Positions 48,391 through 57,413 of a DNA stretch of 64,000 nucleotides are shown piece by piece. This DNA is from Thermoflavifilum sp. (lineage in GTDB: Bacteria; Bacteroidota; Bacteroidia; Chitinophagales; Chitinophagaceae), in the NCBI GenBank assembly GCA_023511875.1, contig JAIMAQ010000003.1, positions 124,001 to 188,000 on the forward strand. Direction: 5' to 3'. The notes beneath the pieces were generated by a model. It was not told where the DNA came from. It made no database searches and saw only the letters and a list, made by a program, of their open reading frames with translations. Both the position numbers and the translations under genes were made by a program. The first letter of the stretch is position 1. Every line of letters begins with the position of its first letter.

Positions 48391-49349
48391 TATACTAGGT
48401 TGTGTAAAATATTGGCTAACACGGCTTGCGCCGCCCATACCCGATTGGCTGCTTGGGCGGTGACAATGCTATGTGGCCCATCGAGGATTTCATCGCTCAA
48501 CTCCACATTCCTTCTCACGGGTAAGCAATGCATAACTCGAGCGTTTCGAGTGAGCGAAAGTTTATCTTCGGTGAGCATCCACTCTGGATCGTTGCTATAA
48601 ATTTTTCCATAATCTCGATAAGTACTCCAGTTCTTCACGTATACAAAATCGGCATCGCGCAAGGCTTCGTTTTGATCATGAGTAATATATGCTCCGTGGG
48701 TAAATGATTCATCCAATTCATAATCTTCCGGATGAGTGATCACAAAATCGGCTTTACCCCAGGCATTCATCCATTGTGCAAAGCTATTGGCCACACATTG
48801 CGGAAGGGGCTTAACGTGAGGAGCCCAGGTAAGTACTACCTTAGGTCGAGCCTTGCTATTGGGCCAAAACTCATGGATAGTCATCAAATCGGTGAGGCTT
48901 TGTAGCGGATGAAGCGTAGCGCTTTCCAGGCTCACCACGGGTACCCCAGCATATTTTACAAATTGCTGGATATACAACTCGCTATAATCTTCTTCTTTGT
49001 TGACCAACGTAGGAAAAGTGCGTATACACAAGATATCGAAATATTTCCCGAGAATAGGAGCAGCATCTTTTATATGTTCGCTCGTATGACCGCTCATGAT
49101 AGCCCCCTCTTCAAATTCTAATGCCCATCCTTCTTTATCAATATTAAACACCATCACTTCCATACCCAATTGGCGAGCAGCTATTTGCGTGCTCAGCCGG
49201 GTACGTAAGCTAGGATTCAGAAAAATCAAGGCTATACGTTTGTTTTTACCTAAATTCTGATCTTTCAACGGATCTGCCTTATAGTCTAAAGCCTGAGCTA
49301 TTAAGGCATCGATATCTGCTACATCGTGTACAGAAAGAAATTGTTTCAT
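48390..49349 (-). CDS. argF': N-acyl-L-ornithine carbamoyltransferase (ArgF'-type)
   Basis: NPSLRTRLSTQIAARQLGMEV, SATLHPLQSLTDLMTI, MHCLPVRRNVELSDEILDGP. Confidence 0.92.
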   Translation of the reverse strand: MKQFLSVHDVADIDALIAQALDYKADPLKDQNLGKNKRIALIFLNPSLRTRLSTQIAARQLGMEVMVFNIDKEGWALEFEEGAIMSGHTSEHIKDAAPILGKYFDILCIRTFPTLVNKEEDYSELYIQQFVKYAGVPVVSLESATLHPLQSLTDLMTIHEFWPNSKARPKVVLTWAPHVKPLPQCVANSFAQWMNAWGKADFVITHPEDYELDESFTHGAYITHDQNEALRDADFVYVKNWSTYRDYGKIYSNDPEWMLTEDKLSLTRNARVMHCLPVRRNVELSDEILDGPHSIVTAQAANRVWAAQAVLANILHNLV

Positions 49350-49354
49350 GTGCT

Positions 49355-50527
49355 TTAGCTGGTTGATTTTGCAGAAGGCGATGAAATAGAGGTTTGATTA
49401 AGTATTTCTTCTATAGATTGCTCGAGGGCTTGTAGAAAAATATTGATCTCTTGCTCACGCAAGCTGAGCGGAGGCAATAAACGAATGGTATGTGGTTTAG
49501 CCTCGCCGGTGAACACCTGATGTTGCTGCAATAAGTGTTCACGCAAGCTTGCCAGATGTGAGTTAGGATCTAAGCCAATCATCAATCCCCGACCACGTAA
49601 GTTGGAGATTTGTGGGAACTGTTGCAAGGCCGCCATGAGCTTTTGCCCCATTTGTGCAGCATTTGAAATCAGCTGTTCTTTTTCCATCACTTCCAACACA
49701 GCCAATGCTGCAGCACAAGCCAAATAGCCTCCACCAAAAGTAGTGCCTAGCTGGCCTTTTTTCGGGCGAATATCGGGGTGTATCAACACACCTCCTATGG
49801 GGAATCCATTGCCCATGCCCTTAGCCATAGTGATGAGTGGTGGGCGAATGCCTGCATATTGATGAGCAAAGAAACGGCCTGTGCGTCCATAACCCGATTG
49901 CACCTCATCGAGAATCAATAAGGCCCCATGTTGTGCACAGAGCTCGGCTACCTGCTGGAGAAAAGCATCTTCGGGCATTTGGATGCCACCCACACCCTGT
50001 ATGCCCTCGATGATTACCGCGGCTACATCATTGTCCATCACCTGCTGTAAAGCCGAGATATCATTTAAAGGCACAAAGCTCACCACATGCTGCCGATTAA
50101 AAGGCGATTGAAGGGATGGATTGTCGGTAACGGCTACAGCTCCTGAAGTACGCCCGTGAAAAGATTTTTGGAAAGCTACAACGCGCTTACGACCAGTGAG
50201 AAATGAAGCTAACTTCAATGCATTTTCATTGGCTTCTGCACCAGAATTGCACAGAAAAAGCTGATAATCGGCATATCCACTCATTTCACACAGTTTCTCG
50301 GCAAGTGCTTCCTGCAAAGGGTTACGAACACTATTGGAATAAAAAGCCATCTGTCTCAGCTGTTCTTCAATACGCTGAACATAATGCGGATGGCTATGCC
50401 CAATCGATATCACGGCATGGCCGCCATATAAATCGAGATACCTTGTACCGTTTTTATCCCAGAGATAACAACCCTCAGCACGTACCGGTGTAATGGGCAA
50501 AAGACTATATACATCAAACAAAGGCAT
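49355..50527 (-). CDS. argD: acyl-ornithine aminotransferase
   Basis: FLCNSGAEANENALKLASFLTGRKRVVAFQKSFHGRTSGAVAVT, LILDEVQSGYGRTGRFFAHQYAGIRPPLITMAKGMGNGFPIGGVL. Confidence 0.95.
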   Translation of the reverse strand: MPLFDVYSLLPITPVRAEGCYLWDKNGTRYLDLYGGHAVISIGHSHPHYVQRIEEQLRQMAFYSNSVRNPLQEALAEKLCEMSGYADYQLFLCNSGAEANENALKLASFLTGRKRVVAFQKSFHGRTSGAVAVTDNPSLQSPFNRQHVVSFVPLNDISALQQVMDNDVAAVIIEGIQGVGGIQMPEDAFLQQVAELCAQHGALLILDEVQSGYGRTGRFFAHQYAGIRPPLITMAKGMGNGFPIGGVLIHPDIRPKKGQLGTTFGGGYLACAAALAVLEVMEKEQLISNAAQMGQKLMAALQQFPQISNLRGRGLMIGLDPNSHLASLREHLLQQHQVFTGEAKPHTIRLLPPLSLREQEINIFLQALEQSIEEILNQTSISSPSAKSTS

Positions 50528-50546
50528 GATTAAATCAATTTACCTG

Positions 50547-51530
50547 TTAAAACACACTTGCTTTTAGCTTTAACCCAAGCGTTTCTTCCCAACCCATCAT
50601 TAAATTCAAATTTTGAACGGCTTGCCCCGATGCACCTTTCACCAAATTATCTTCTACCGAATGTACCACCAATTGATCGCCAATCTTTTCGGGGTATATT
50701 AACACTTTATTGGTATTGATGACTTGCTTCAGGTCTACCATTTCGCGGGAAACATGAGTAAACGGATGCGTTGCATAATACTGTTCATACAGCTCAAAAA
50801 CTTCATCCTGGCTCAATGGGCAATACAGCTGTGAACTCACAAAAATGCCGCGGGTAAAATCACCACGCCAGGGAATAAAATGAAGGGGTGCATCGTAATG
50901 AGGCTGTAGTGCTGTTAGCGTTTGTCGAATCTCATGCAGATGCTGATGTGAAAGTGTTTTATAGGCATTGATGTTGTGTGCACGCCACGAGAAATGGGTG
51001 CTAGGCTGCAATTTCTGTCCAGCTCCTGTAGATCCCGTGATGGCTGTGCTATGCACCTCATTTAGTAAGCCTGCTTTGGCTAGCGGTAATAAACCCAGCT
51101 GAATAGCCGTAGCAAAACAACCAGGATTAGCGATATCGTGAGCTTGTTGAATTTGCTCGCGTTGCCATTCTGGAAGACCGTATACAAAGCGACGGCCAGC
51201 AAATTCTGCAGTAGACTGCAGACGAAAATCTTGACTCAGGTCAATGATGCGAATATAATCGGGCACAACATGTTCTTCTAAGAATCGACGCGATTCGCCA
51301 TGCCCCATACACAAAAACCACACATCTGTATCTGGGTTCAATTGATCAGTAAACCTGAGCTCCGTATCACCTATTAAGTCTCGATGCACAGCATACACGG
51401 GATCACCAGCATGGCTACGGCTATGCACAAAAGCAATCTCAACCCGAGGATGATACATCAAAATACGCATCAGCTCGCCACCTGTATATCCTGCTCCGCC
51501 TACAATTCCAATCTTTATGCGTTCGTTCAT
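50547..51530 (-). CDS. argC: N-acetyl-gamma-glutamyl-phosphate reductase
   Basis: IGIVGGAGYTGGELMRILMYHPRVEI, ANPGCFATAIQLGLLPL, GSTGAGQKLQPSTHFSWR. Confidence 0.95.
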   Translation of the reverse strand: MNERIKIGIVGGAGYTGGELMRILMYHPRVEIAFVHSRSHAGDPVYAVHRDLIGDTELRFTDQLNPDTDVWFLCMGHGESRRFLEEHVVPDYIRIIDLSQDFRLQSTAEFAGRRFVYGLPEWQREQIQQAHDIANPGCFATAIQLGLLPLAKAGLLNEVHSTAITGSTGAGQKLQPSTHFSWRAHNINAYKTLSHQHLHEIRQTLTALQPHYDAPLHFIPWRGDFTRGIFVSSQLYCPLSQDEVFELYEQYYATHPFTHVSREMVDLKQVINTNKVLIYPEKIGDQLVVHSVEDNLVKGASGQAVQNLNLMMGWEETLGLKLKASVF

Positions 51531-51541
51531 CTGATTTAGGT

Positions 51542-52741
51542 TTACTTGATTTCATCTTTTATGTGATACCAAATGCTAAGGGCATTAGCCATGATTTTAG
51601 AAAAGCCGCGTACATCCTCGCCCGTCCAGGCGTTGTTCATTTCACCATAGGTCCCCGATTTACTTTGCATGAGGTCGTAGGCCGACTGAATGCCGTTGAT
51701 CTGAAAACGGTAAGGAAAAAAAGTGATAAACACTTTACCCGATACCCGTTGTTGAGATGAAGTAAGAAAAGCTTCCATATCGCGCATCACTGGGTCGAGC
51801 AACAGGCCTTCATGCACCCAATTCCCATAGAATATCGAAAGCTGGTCTTTGATCATCAACTGCCATTTGGTGAGTACATGTTTTTCTAAAGCATGATGGG
51901 CTTTCAAGATCACCATAGGCCCTGGAGCTTCAAAGCCCACACGCCCTTTGATACCAATGATCGTATCTCCTACATGAATATCTCGGCCAATGCCAAAACT
52001 TCCGGCTATTTCATTAAGGGCTTGAATGGTGTGGGTGGGATGATCAAACACTTGGTTATTTAGCCCTACAGGTTCGCCTTTTTCGAAAATCAAGGTTAAG
52101 TCTTCGGGCTGTTGCTTGCTTACAGGATGAGGAAATGCCGACTCGGGCAAAAACTGATCAGAAGTCAAGGTCTCTTTTCCGCCCACAGAAGTTCCCCAAA
52201 TACCTTTGTTAATGGAATATACTGATTTTTCTGCCGAGACCTCCACCCCATGTGCTTGCAAATAGGCCACTTCGGCTTCACGACTTAGGCGCTGATCACG
52301 GATAGGTGTGATGATTTCTATGTCGGGAACAAGGATATGAAAAACCATGTCAAACCGCACTTGATCATTACCCGCTCCTGTGCTACCATGTGCAATGGCA
52401 TCGGCCTGTAGTTTACGGGCTTCTTCAGCCAAGATAAGCGCTTGTGTGATTCGCTCTGCACTTACGCTCAGGGGGTAGGTATTATTTTTCAAGACATTGC
52501 CAAAGATCAGGTAACGAAGCACACGATCGTAATAAGATTTTACTGCATTGATGGTAATATGTTGTACAGCACCTAATTGATAAGCACGATGCTCGATGGC
52601 TTTAAGCTCTTCGGGTGTAAAGCCGCCAGTATCAATAGTCACCGTATACACGGCATATCCTTTCTCTTCGGTCAAATATTTTACACAATAAGAAGTATCT
52701 AATCCACCGCTAAATCCTAAAACAACTTTTTTCTGATTCAT
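51542..52741 (-). CDS. argG: argininosuccinate synthase
   Basis: KKVVLGFSGGLDTSYCVKYL, HGSTGAGNDQVRFDM. Confidence 0.95.
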   Translation of the reverse strand: MNQKKVVLGFSGGLDTSYCVKYLTEEKGYAVYTVTIDTGGFTPEELKAIEHRAYQLGAVQHITINAVKSYYDRVLRYLIFGNVLKNNTYPLSVSAERITQALILAEEARKLQADAIAHGSTGAGNDQVRFDMVFHILVPDIEIITPIRDQRLSREAEVAYLQAHGVEVSAEKSVYSINKGIWGTSVGGKETLTSDQFLPESAFPHPVSKQQPEDLTLIFEKGEPVGLNNQVFDHPTHTIQALNEIAGSFGIGRDIHVGDTIIGIKGRVGFEAPGPMVILKAHHALEKHVLTKWQLMIKDQLSIFYGNWVHEGLLLDPVMRDMEAFLTSSQQRVSGKVFITFFPYRFQINGIQSAYDLMQSKSGTYGEMNNAWTGEDVRGFSKIMANALSIWYHIKDEIK

Positions 52742-52753
52742 GGATCGATTTCA

Positions 52754-53530
52754 TTAAAACAAATCAAACAAAAAAAATTTCTTTTTTTCAGGCACTGCAC
52801 CTCCTGAGGGTATTTGCTGTGGGTCTTGGGTTCGATAGGGTTTCAACAACACATATCGTTTGAATCGGAGCCAGCGTTCAAAAAGCTTCCAATTACCTGC
52901 AAAGCTGCGTTTTTTCCGTCCGTTAACCCTTGCAGTTGCAGCTGCAGCTGTAGCAGTAGCTTCCTTTTTTTTCTGAGCGGCTGGATCAAAGAGCATGGCC
53001 GTGCACAAGCAGTTTTTTCGATTCTTGCTCATTAAGATTTCATAGTTCACACAACTCTGGCATCCTTTCCAGAACTCATCATCGTCGGTAAGTTCTGAAT
53101 AGGTAACCGGTACATAACCCAGTTCAGAATTGATTTTCATTACAGCCAGCGTAGTGGTAAGTCCGAATATTTTGGCTTCAGGATATTTTTCTCTAGACAA
53201 TTCAAATATTCTACGCTTGATAGCTTTAGCAGCGCCACTTCCACGGAATGGGGGAGAAACAATCAGGCCGGAGTTGGCCACAAATTTACCATGACTCCAG
53301 GCTTCGATATAACAGAAGCCCACCCATTCTCCATCGGGTGTAACAGCAATTACTGCTTTGCCTTCCTGCATTTTTTGACGGATGTACTCTGGCGAACGGC
53401 GTGCAATACCCGTTCCACGTGCTTTGGCCGAAGCAGCCATTTCTTCGGTGATCTGCTCAGCATAATGGGCATCATCAGCTGTAGCCACCCGTACGATAAA
53501 CGGTTTTTTGTTTTCCAACTTTATCTTCAA
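52754..53530 (-). CDS. GNAT family N-acetyltransferase leading the arginine operon (candidate ArgA-like)
   Basis: FIVRVATADDAHYAEQITEEMAASAKARGTGIARRSPEYIRQKM...GLIVSPPFRGSGAAKAIKRRIFELSREKYP; first gene of argG-C-D-F'-B-E. Confidence 0.8.
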   Translation of the reverse strand: MKIKLENKKPFIVRVATADDAHYAEQITEEMAASAKARGTGIARRSPEYIRQKMQEGKAVIAVTPDGEWVGFCYIEAWSHGKFVANSGLIVSPPFRGSGAAKAIKRRIFELSREKYPEAKIFGLTTTLAVMKINSELGYVPVTYSELTDDDEFWKGCQSCVNYEILMSKNRKNCLCTAMLFDPAAQKKKEATATAAAATARVNGRKKRSFAGNWKLFERWLRFKRYVLLKPYRTQDPQQIPSGGAVPEKKKFFLFDLF

Positions 53531-53597
53531 TTAAAAAGAACCAAAAAATATAAATGTGAAAGGACTTGAGGTGCACCTTCATGATCGTGAAGAATAG

Positions 53598-53626
53598 TTG
53601 ATGCAGCTGGTGCATGCTGACATCAA
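53598..53626 (-). promoter_or_regulatory. Hairpin in the 5' leader of the arginine operon
   Basis: Plus strand TTGATGCAGC-TGGTGCAT-GCTG(A)CATCAA: 10 bp paired with one bulged base. Confidence 0.5.
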
Positions 53627-53783
53627 CAGCGAGGTCGTCGGGGTCTAATGAAGTACGTTGTAGGAAGATATAGCCATCCTTGCTGTGCCCCGAAAGCAAA
53701 TGGTTGGTAAATGTGGTGCTGGTTCAATTTCTATTCAGCATTAAAAGTTGTGAAAAGAAAAATGATTTTCTTGCTATAGCCTG

Positions 53784-53811
53784 CAAAGTTATAGGAAAAT
53801 CAATTGATTTT
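53784..53811 (-). promoter_or_regulatory. Putative arginine operon promoter (-7 TAACTTTG) with overlapping 16-bp palindrome AAAATCAATTGATTTT
   Basis: Exact TAnnTTTG at 53784-53791 (minus strand); perfect palindrome at 53796-53811 lies in the expected promoter spacer. Confidence 0.5.
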
Positions 53812-53865
53812 TTCCAAAAAAATCTGGAGAGCTAGTCATTTTTTTTACGCTTAGGCTATGATCAA

Positions 53866-54876
53866 TTAAGCCGATTGGGTATGCGGCGTGAGTTTTTTTC
53901 TCTTTAAGTCTTGAATAATGGTCACAGCGTGCACCCGCGAGTTTTCAATAAACCACTTATTGGTCTGCAACCCACCACAAACCACACCAGCCAGGTATAC
54001 GTTGGGTACGTTGGTTTCCATTGTAGCCTCGTTGTAAACAGGCGTACGCATTTCATCGTCTTGAATTTGCACGCCCAAATTTTCCAACAATGCGAAGTTG
54101 GGCAGGTAGCCCGTCATGGCTAATACAAAATCATTGGGTAAGGTAATGAGTCCATGAGGCGTTTGCACATCGATTTCTGCTTCGCGGATAGCCACAACAT
54201 ACGATTGAAAATAGGCTTTTATTTCTCCGTTTTTAATGCGGTTTTCAATATCGGGTTTTACCCAATATTTCACTCGATCTGAAATCTGCTCTTCGCGAAT
54301 GATCATAGTGACCTCAGCGGCTCCTTTACGAAAAGTTTCTAATGCCACATCTACAGCAGAATTAGCCGCACCAATCACGGCAATACGTTGGCCAAAATAC
54401 GGATGTGCTTCGCGATAATAATGATGTACTTTGGGTAATTCTTCACCGGGCACGCCCATTTTGTTGGGGATATCATAAAACCCAGTAGCTACAATGATAG
54501 CACGAGCATAAAAAACATTTTTTCGTGAAGTATGCACCACAAATAAGTCGGCATCTTTTTCTACATATTCCACAGCTTCATAAAGGCGAATGCGTAGCTT
54601 CCAACTCATAGCCACACGGCGATAATATTCTAAAGCTTCCGATCGAGTGGGTTTGTAGTTGTGAGAAATAAAGGGCACTCCTCCAATCTCTAATTTTTCC
54701 GAGGTGGAAAAAAAGGTCATGTTCAGCGGATAATTGTATAACGAATTCACCAGACACCCTTTCTCCACAATCAGGTAATGGAGATCATTTTTCACACATT
54801 CAATGCCACAAGCCATGCCTATAGGCCCTCCGCCAATAATCAATACATCAAGTACGTCTGCAGATATGGGTTTCAT
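53866..54876 (-). CDS. ypdA: YpdA family putative bacillithiol disulfide reductase
   Basis: DVLIIGGGPIGMACGIECVKNDLHYLIVEKGCLVNSLYNYPLNMTFFSTSEKLEIGGVPF. Confidence 0.9.
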   Translation of the reverse strand: MKPISADVLDVLIIGGGPIGMACGIECVKNDLHYLIVEKGCLVNSLYNYPLNMTFFSTSEKLEIGGVPFISHNYKPTRSEALEYYRRVAMSWKLRIRLYEAVEYVEKDADLFVVHTSRKNVFYARAIIVATGFYDIPNKMGVPGEELPKVHHYYREAHPYFGQRIAVIGAANSAVDVALETFRKGAAEVTMIIREEQISDRVKYWVKPDIENRIKNGEIKAYFQSYVVAIREAEIDVQTPHGLITLPNDFVLAMTGYLPNFALLENLGVQIQDDEMRTPVYNEATMETNVPNVYLAGVVCGGLQTNKWFIENSRVHAVTIIQDLKRKKLTPHTQSA

Positions 54877-54966
54877 AGCAAAAATGATAAGCAAAGGTAC
54901 AAAATCAGCAGCGGTTACCTGAACCTTGCACGGTGGAAGATATTCATCGGGATGTCAAAAATCCAT

Positions 54967-55470
54967 TTAGCGTTTGATCACAGTGCGCGGCCATTCGATT
55001 ACTTCGGCTCGCTCTATTTTCCCTGGCGATAGATATAGCTTTACTGCCGTGCGTACTTGATGCCAGCCTTGCATACCGGCTGCTCCTGGATTGATGTGTA
55101 GTAATTTTCTTTGATGATCAGGAATAATCTTTAAAATATGCGAGTGTCCACAGATAAAAATATGGGGATGAAGCCGATCCAACTGTGCGCGAATTTCGGG
55201 TGTGTAACGAGGCGGATAACCACCTATATGCACCATCCACACCTGCAACCCAGCACAATGAAAATACTGTGATTCAGGAATGCGTTGCCGAATGTCTTGC
55301 CCATCTATATTCCCATAAACAGCTTTCACGGGTTTATGTTGACTTAACTCCTCCAATATGGCTATATCACCGATATCGCCTGCATGCCAAAGCTCATCTA
55401 CATCTGTAAAATGCTTCCACCAGTCGATCGGTAAGCTTCCGTGTGTATCCGATAAAATACCAATAACCAT
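54967..55470 (-). CDS. metallophosphoesterase (YfcE/MJ0936-like)
   Basis: IGILSDTHGSLP, LWHAGDIGD, VYGNIDG, FICGHSHILKI, HINPGAAG. Confidence 0.93.
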   Translation of the reverse strand: MVIGILSDTHGSLPIDWWKHFTDVDELWHAGDIGDIAILEELSQHKPVKAVYGNIDGQDIRQRIPESQYFHCAGLQVWMVHIGGYPPRYTPEIRAQLDRLHPHIFICGHSHILKIIPDHQRKLLHINPGAAGMQGWHQVRTAVKLYLSPGKIERAEVIEWPRTVIKR

Positions 55471-55471
55471 A

Positions 55472-55867
55472 TCATGATTTTCTCACGGGAAACCACATCG
55501 GTGCATGATCATTCACATCTCCATTGTAGTTGATCAACAGCTCTTCTCCTTTTTTGATTTTTCTTCGCGTTATGATGCGCATGACTTCTTTTTCAAAATC
55601 CATTTCATACACACAATTGGGATCGTATGAATGATTGTACAAGGAGCAATAACCTAGTGCCAAACAAGTACGTGTTGAACGAATGCCCCATAAGAAAATA
55701 TAATTATGCAGGATAGTTTTATCGATATGTCGGGTGTCTTTATTCGAGAATACCAATACGGGCGATACCTCTACTACCGTACGCGGGGGTATATCTTCAC
55801 GGGTAAATACTCCCCTACCCTTGCCCTTGATCTTTTTCACATATAGATAAGGCTTAATCATCAACAT
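55472..55867 (-). CDS. SET domain-containing protein
   Basis: KGRGVFTREDIPPRTVVEVSPVLV...GYCSLYNHSYDPNCVYEMDF...RKIKKGEELLINYNGD. Confidence 0.85.
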   Translation of the reverse strand: MLMIKPYLYVKKIKGKGRGVFTREDIPPRTVVEVSPVLVFSNKDTRHIDKTILHNYIFLWGIRSTRTCLALGYCSLYNHSYDPNCVYEMDFEKEVMRIITRRKIKKGEELLINYNGDVNDHAPMWFPVRKS

Positions 55868-56006
55868 GAGACAATACTTTTGCTGAGCGAAAATACTATA
55901 AATTAAATAGCTGTGAAGATATAGTCTATCTGCTATTTTGTATGAAAAAGAAATTATGGTGTACTTTGTTATCTAATAGCTTTAATCATTTAATAATTGA
56001 TGGCTT

Positions 56007-57401
56007 ATGGAAACATCTGCATCCATTCAAGAACAGATCCAAGAATTGCTTGAAAAGGGTGATACCACAACTTTGCAGCAGTGGCTCAACGATATGAATA
56101 TCTCCGAAGTGGCTTCTTTGATATCGGAAATGCCTGAGGAGGCCACGCAACTGTTTGCCCTGCTTTCTCCCAATAGATCCGTACATGTGTTTCGTATTCT
56201 CGATTTTCCCCTGCAACGCAATATTATTCGTTCCATGCCGCCTACTCTCATCGCAGAGCTGATGAATGCCTTGCCTCCCGACGATCGTGTAGCTTTCTTG
56301 GAAGAAATGCCTGCGCAGGCGGTTAGCGAGCTGTTAAAATTACTCAACGAAGATGAACGTAAGATAACGCTTTCGCTGATGGGATATCCAGAAGATAGCG
56401 TTGGACGAATTATGACGCCCGACTATATCGCGGTGTATCCCGACTGGACCGTACAAGATGTATTGGATTATATTCGACAACACGGAAAAAATAGTGAGAC
56501 TATTGATGTGATTTATGTGATTGATGAAATGGGACATTTGTTGGAAGACATTCGGATCAGAGAATTTCTGTTGGTTTCTTCTGATACGGTGGTACGTGAT
56601 CTGATGGATAATCGCCCTCCTATCGTATTGCATGTAGAGGATAAACAAGAAGAAGCCATTCAAGTGGTCCGAGTCAACAATCGAGTAGCCTTGCCTGTAG
56701 TAGATGCACATCATACATTGCTAGGCATAGTGACCATCGACGATGTGCTCTGGATTGCCGACGAATCTTTTGAAGAAGATATTCAAAAGATTGGCGGTAC
56801 GGAAGCTTTTGATATACCTTATCTGGATGCACCTATTCCACTGTTGGTGCGTAAAAGAGCAGGCTGGCTAATAGCTTTGTTTCTGAGTGAGATGCTCACC
56901 GCTTCAGCTATGCAACATTATCAAGAAACCGGCATCTTTATGCGATTTGCCGATCTGATCTTGTTTATTCCTTTGATTATGTCGAGCGGGGGTAATAGCG
57001 GATCTCAAGCTTCCACCTTGATTATTCGCGCCATGGCAGTAGGTGAAGTAAAGCTACGCGACTGGTGGCGAGTGATGCGACGTGAAATCTTATCCGGCTT
57101 ATCCTTAGGCTTTATACTCGGTACTATCGGCTTCTTTCGCGTCACGCTCTGGCAAAATATGCATATTTATAATTACGGCCCTCATTGGATCTGGATGGCT
57201 ATCACTATCTTTTTTTCTTTAATTGGTGTAGTCTTGTGGGGCAGTTTAATGGGATCCATGTTACCCATTATTTTAAAACGATTGGGTTTCGACCCCGCAG
57301 CTTCTTCAGCACCTTTTGTGGCTACATTAGTAGATGTTACAGGCATTGTCATTTATTGTACAGTAGCGGGTATGATATTGAATTATGCTTCCATATATTG
57401 A
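56007..57401 (+). CDS. mgtE: magnesium transporter MgtE
   Basis: N domain (LPPDDRVAFLEEMPAQAVSELLKLL), CBS domains (EDSVGRIMTPDYIAVYPDWTV), TM (GGNSGSQASTLIIRAMAVGEV). Confidence 0.93.
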   Translation: METSASIQEQIQELLEKGDTTTLQQWLNDMNISEVASLISEMPEEATQLFALLSPNRSVHVFRILDFPLQRNIIRSMPPTLIAELMNALPPDDRVAFLEEMPAQAVSELLKLLNEDERKITLSLMGYPEDSVGRIMTPDYIAVYPDWTVQDVLDYIRQHGKNSETIDVIYVIDEMGHLLEDIRIREFLLVSSDTVVRDLMDNRPPIVLHVEDKQEEAIQVVRVNNRVALPVVDAHHTLLGIVTIDDVLWIADESFEEDIQKIGGTEAFDIPYLDAPIPLLVRKRAGWLIALFLSEMLTASAMQHYQETGIFMRFADLILFIPLIMSSGGNSGSQASTLIIRAMAVGEVKLRDWWRVMRREILSGLSLGFILGTIGFFRVTLWQNMHIYNYGPHWIWMAITIFFSLIGVVLWGSLMGSMLPIILKRLGFDPAASSAPFVATLVDVTGIVIYCTVAGMILNYASIY

Positions 57402-57413
57402 GGAATAAAGTCA

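Noticed and set aside
48118-48600. 160-aa plus-strand ORF across argB/argF'
   Set aside because: Antisense to two well-supported genes; no recognisable motif.
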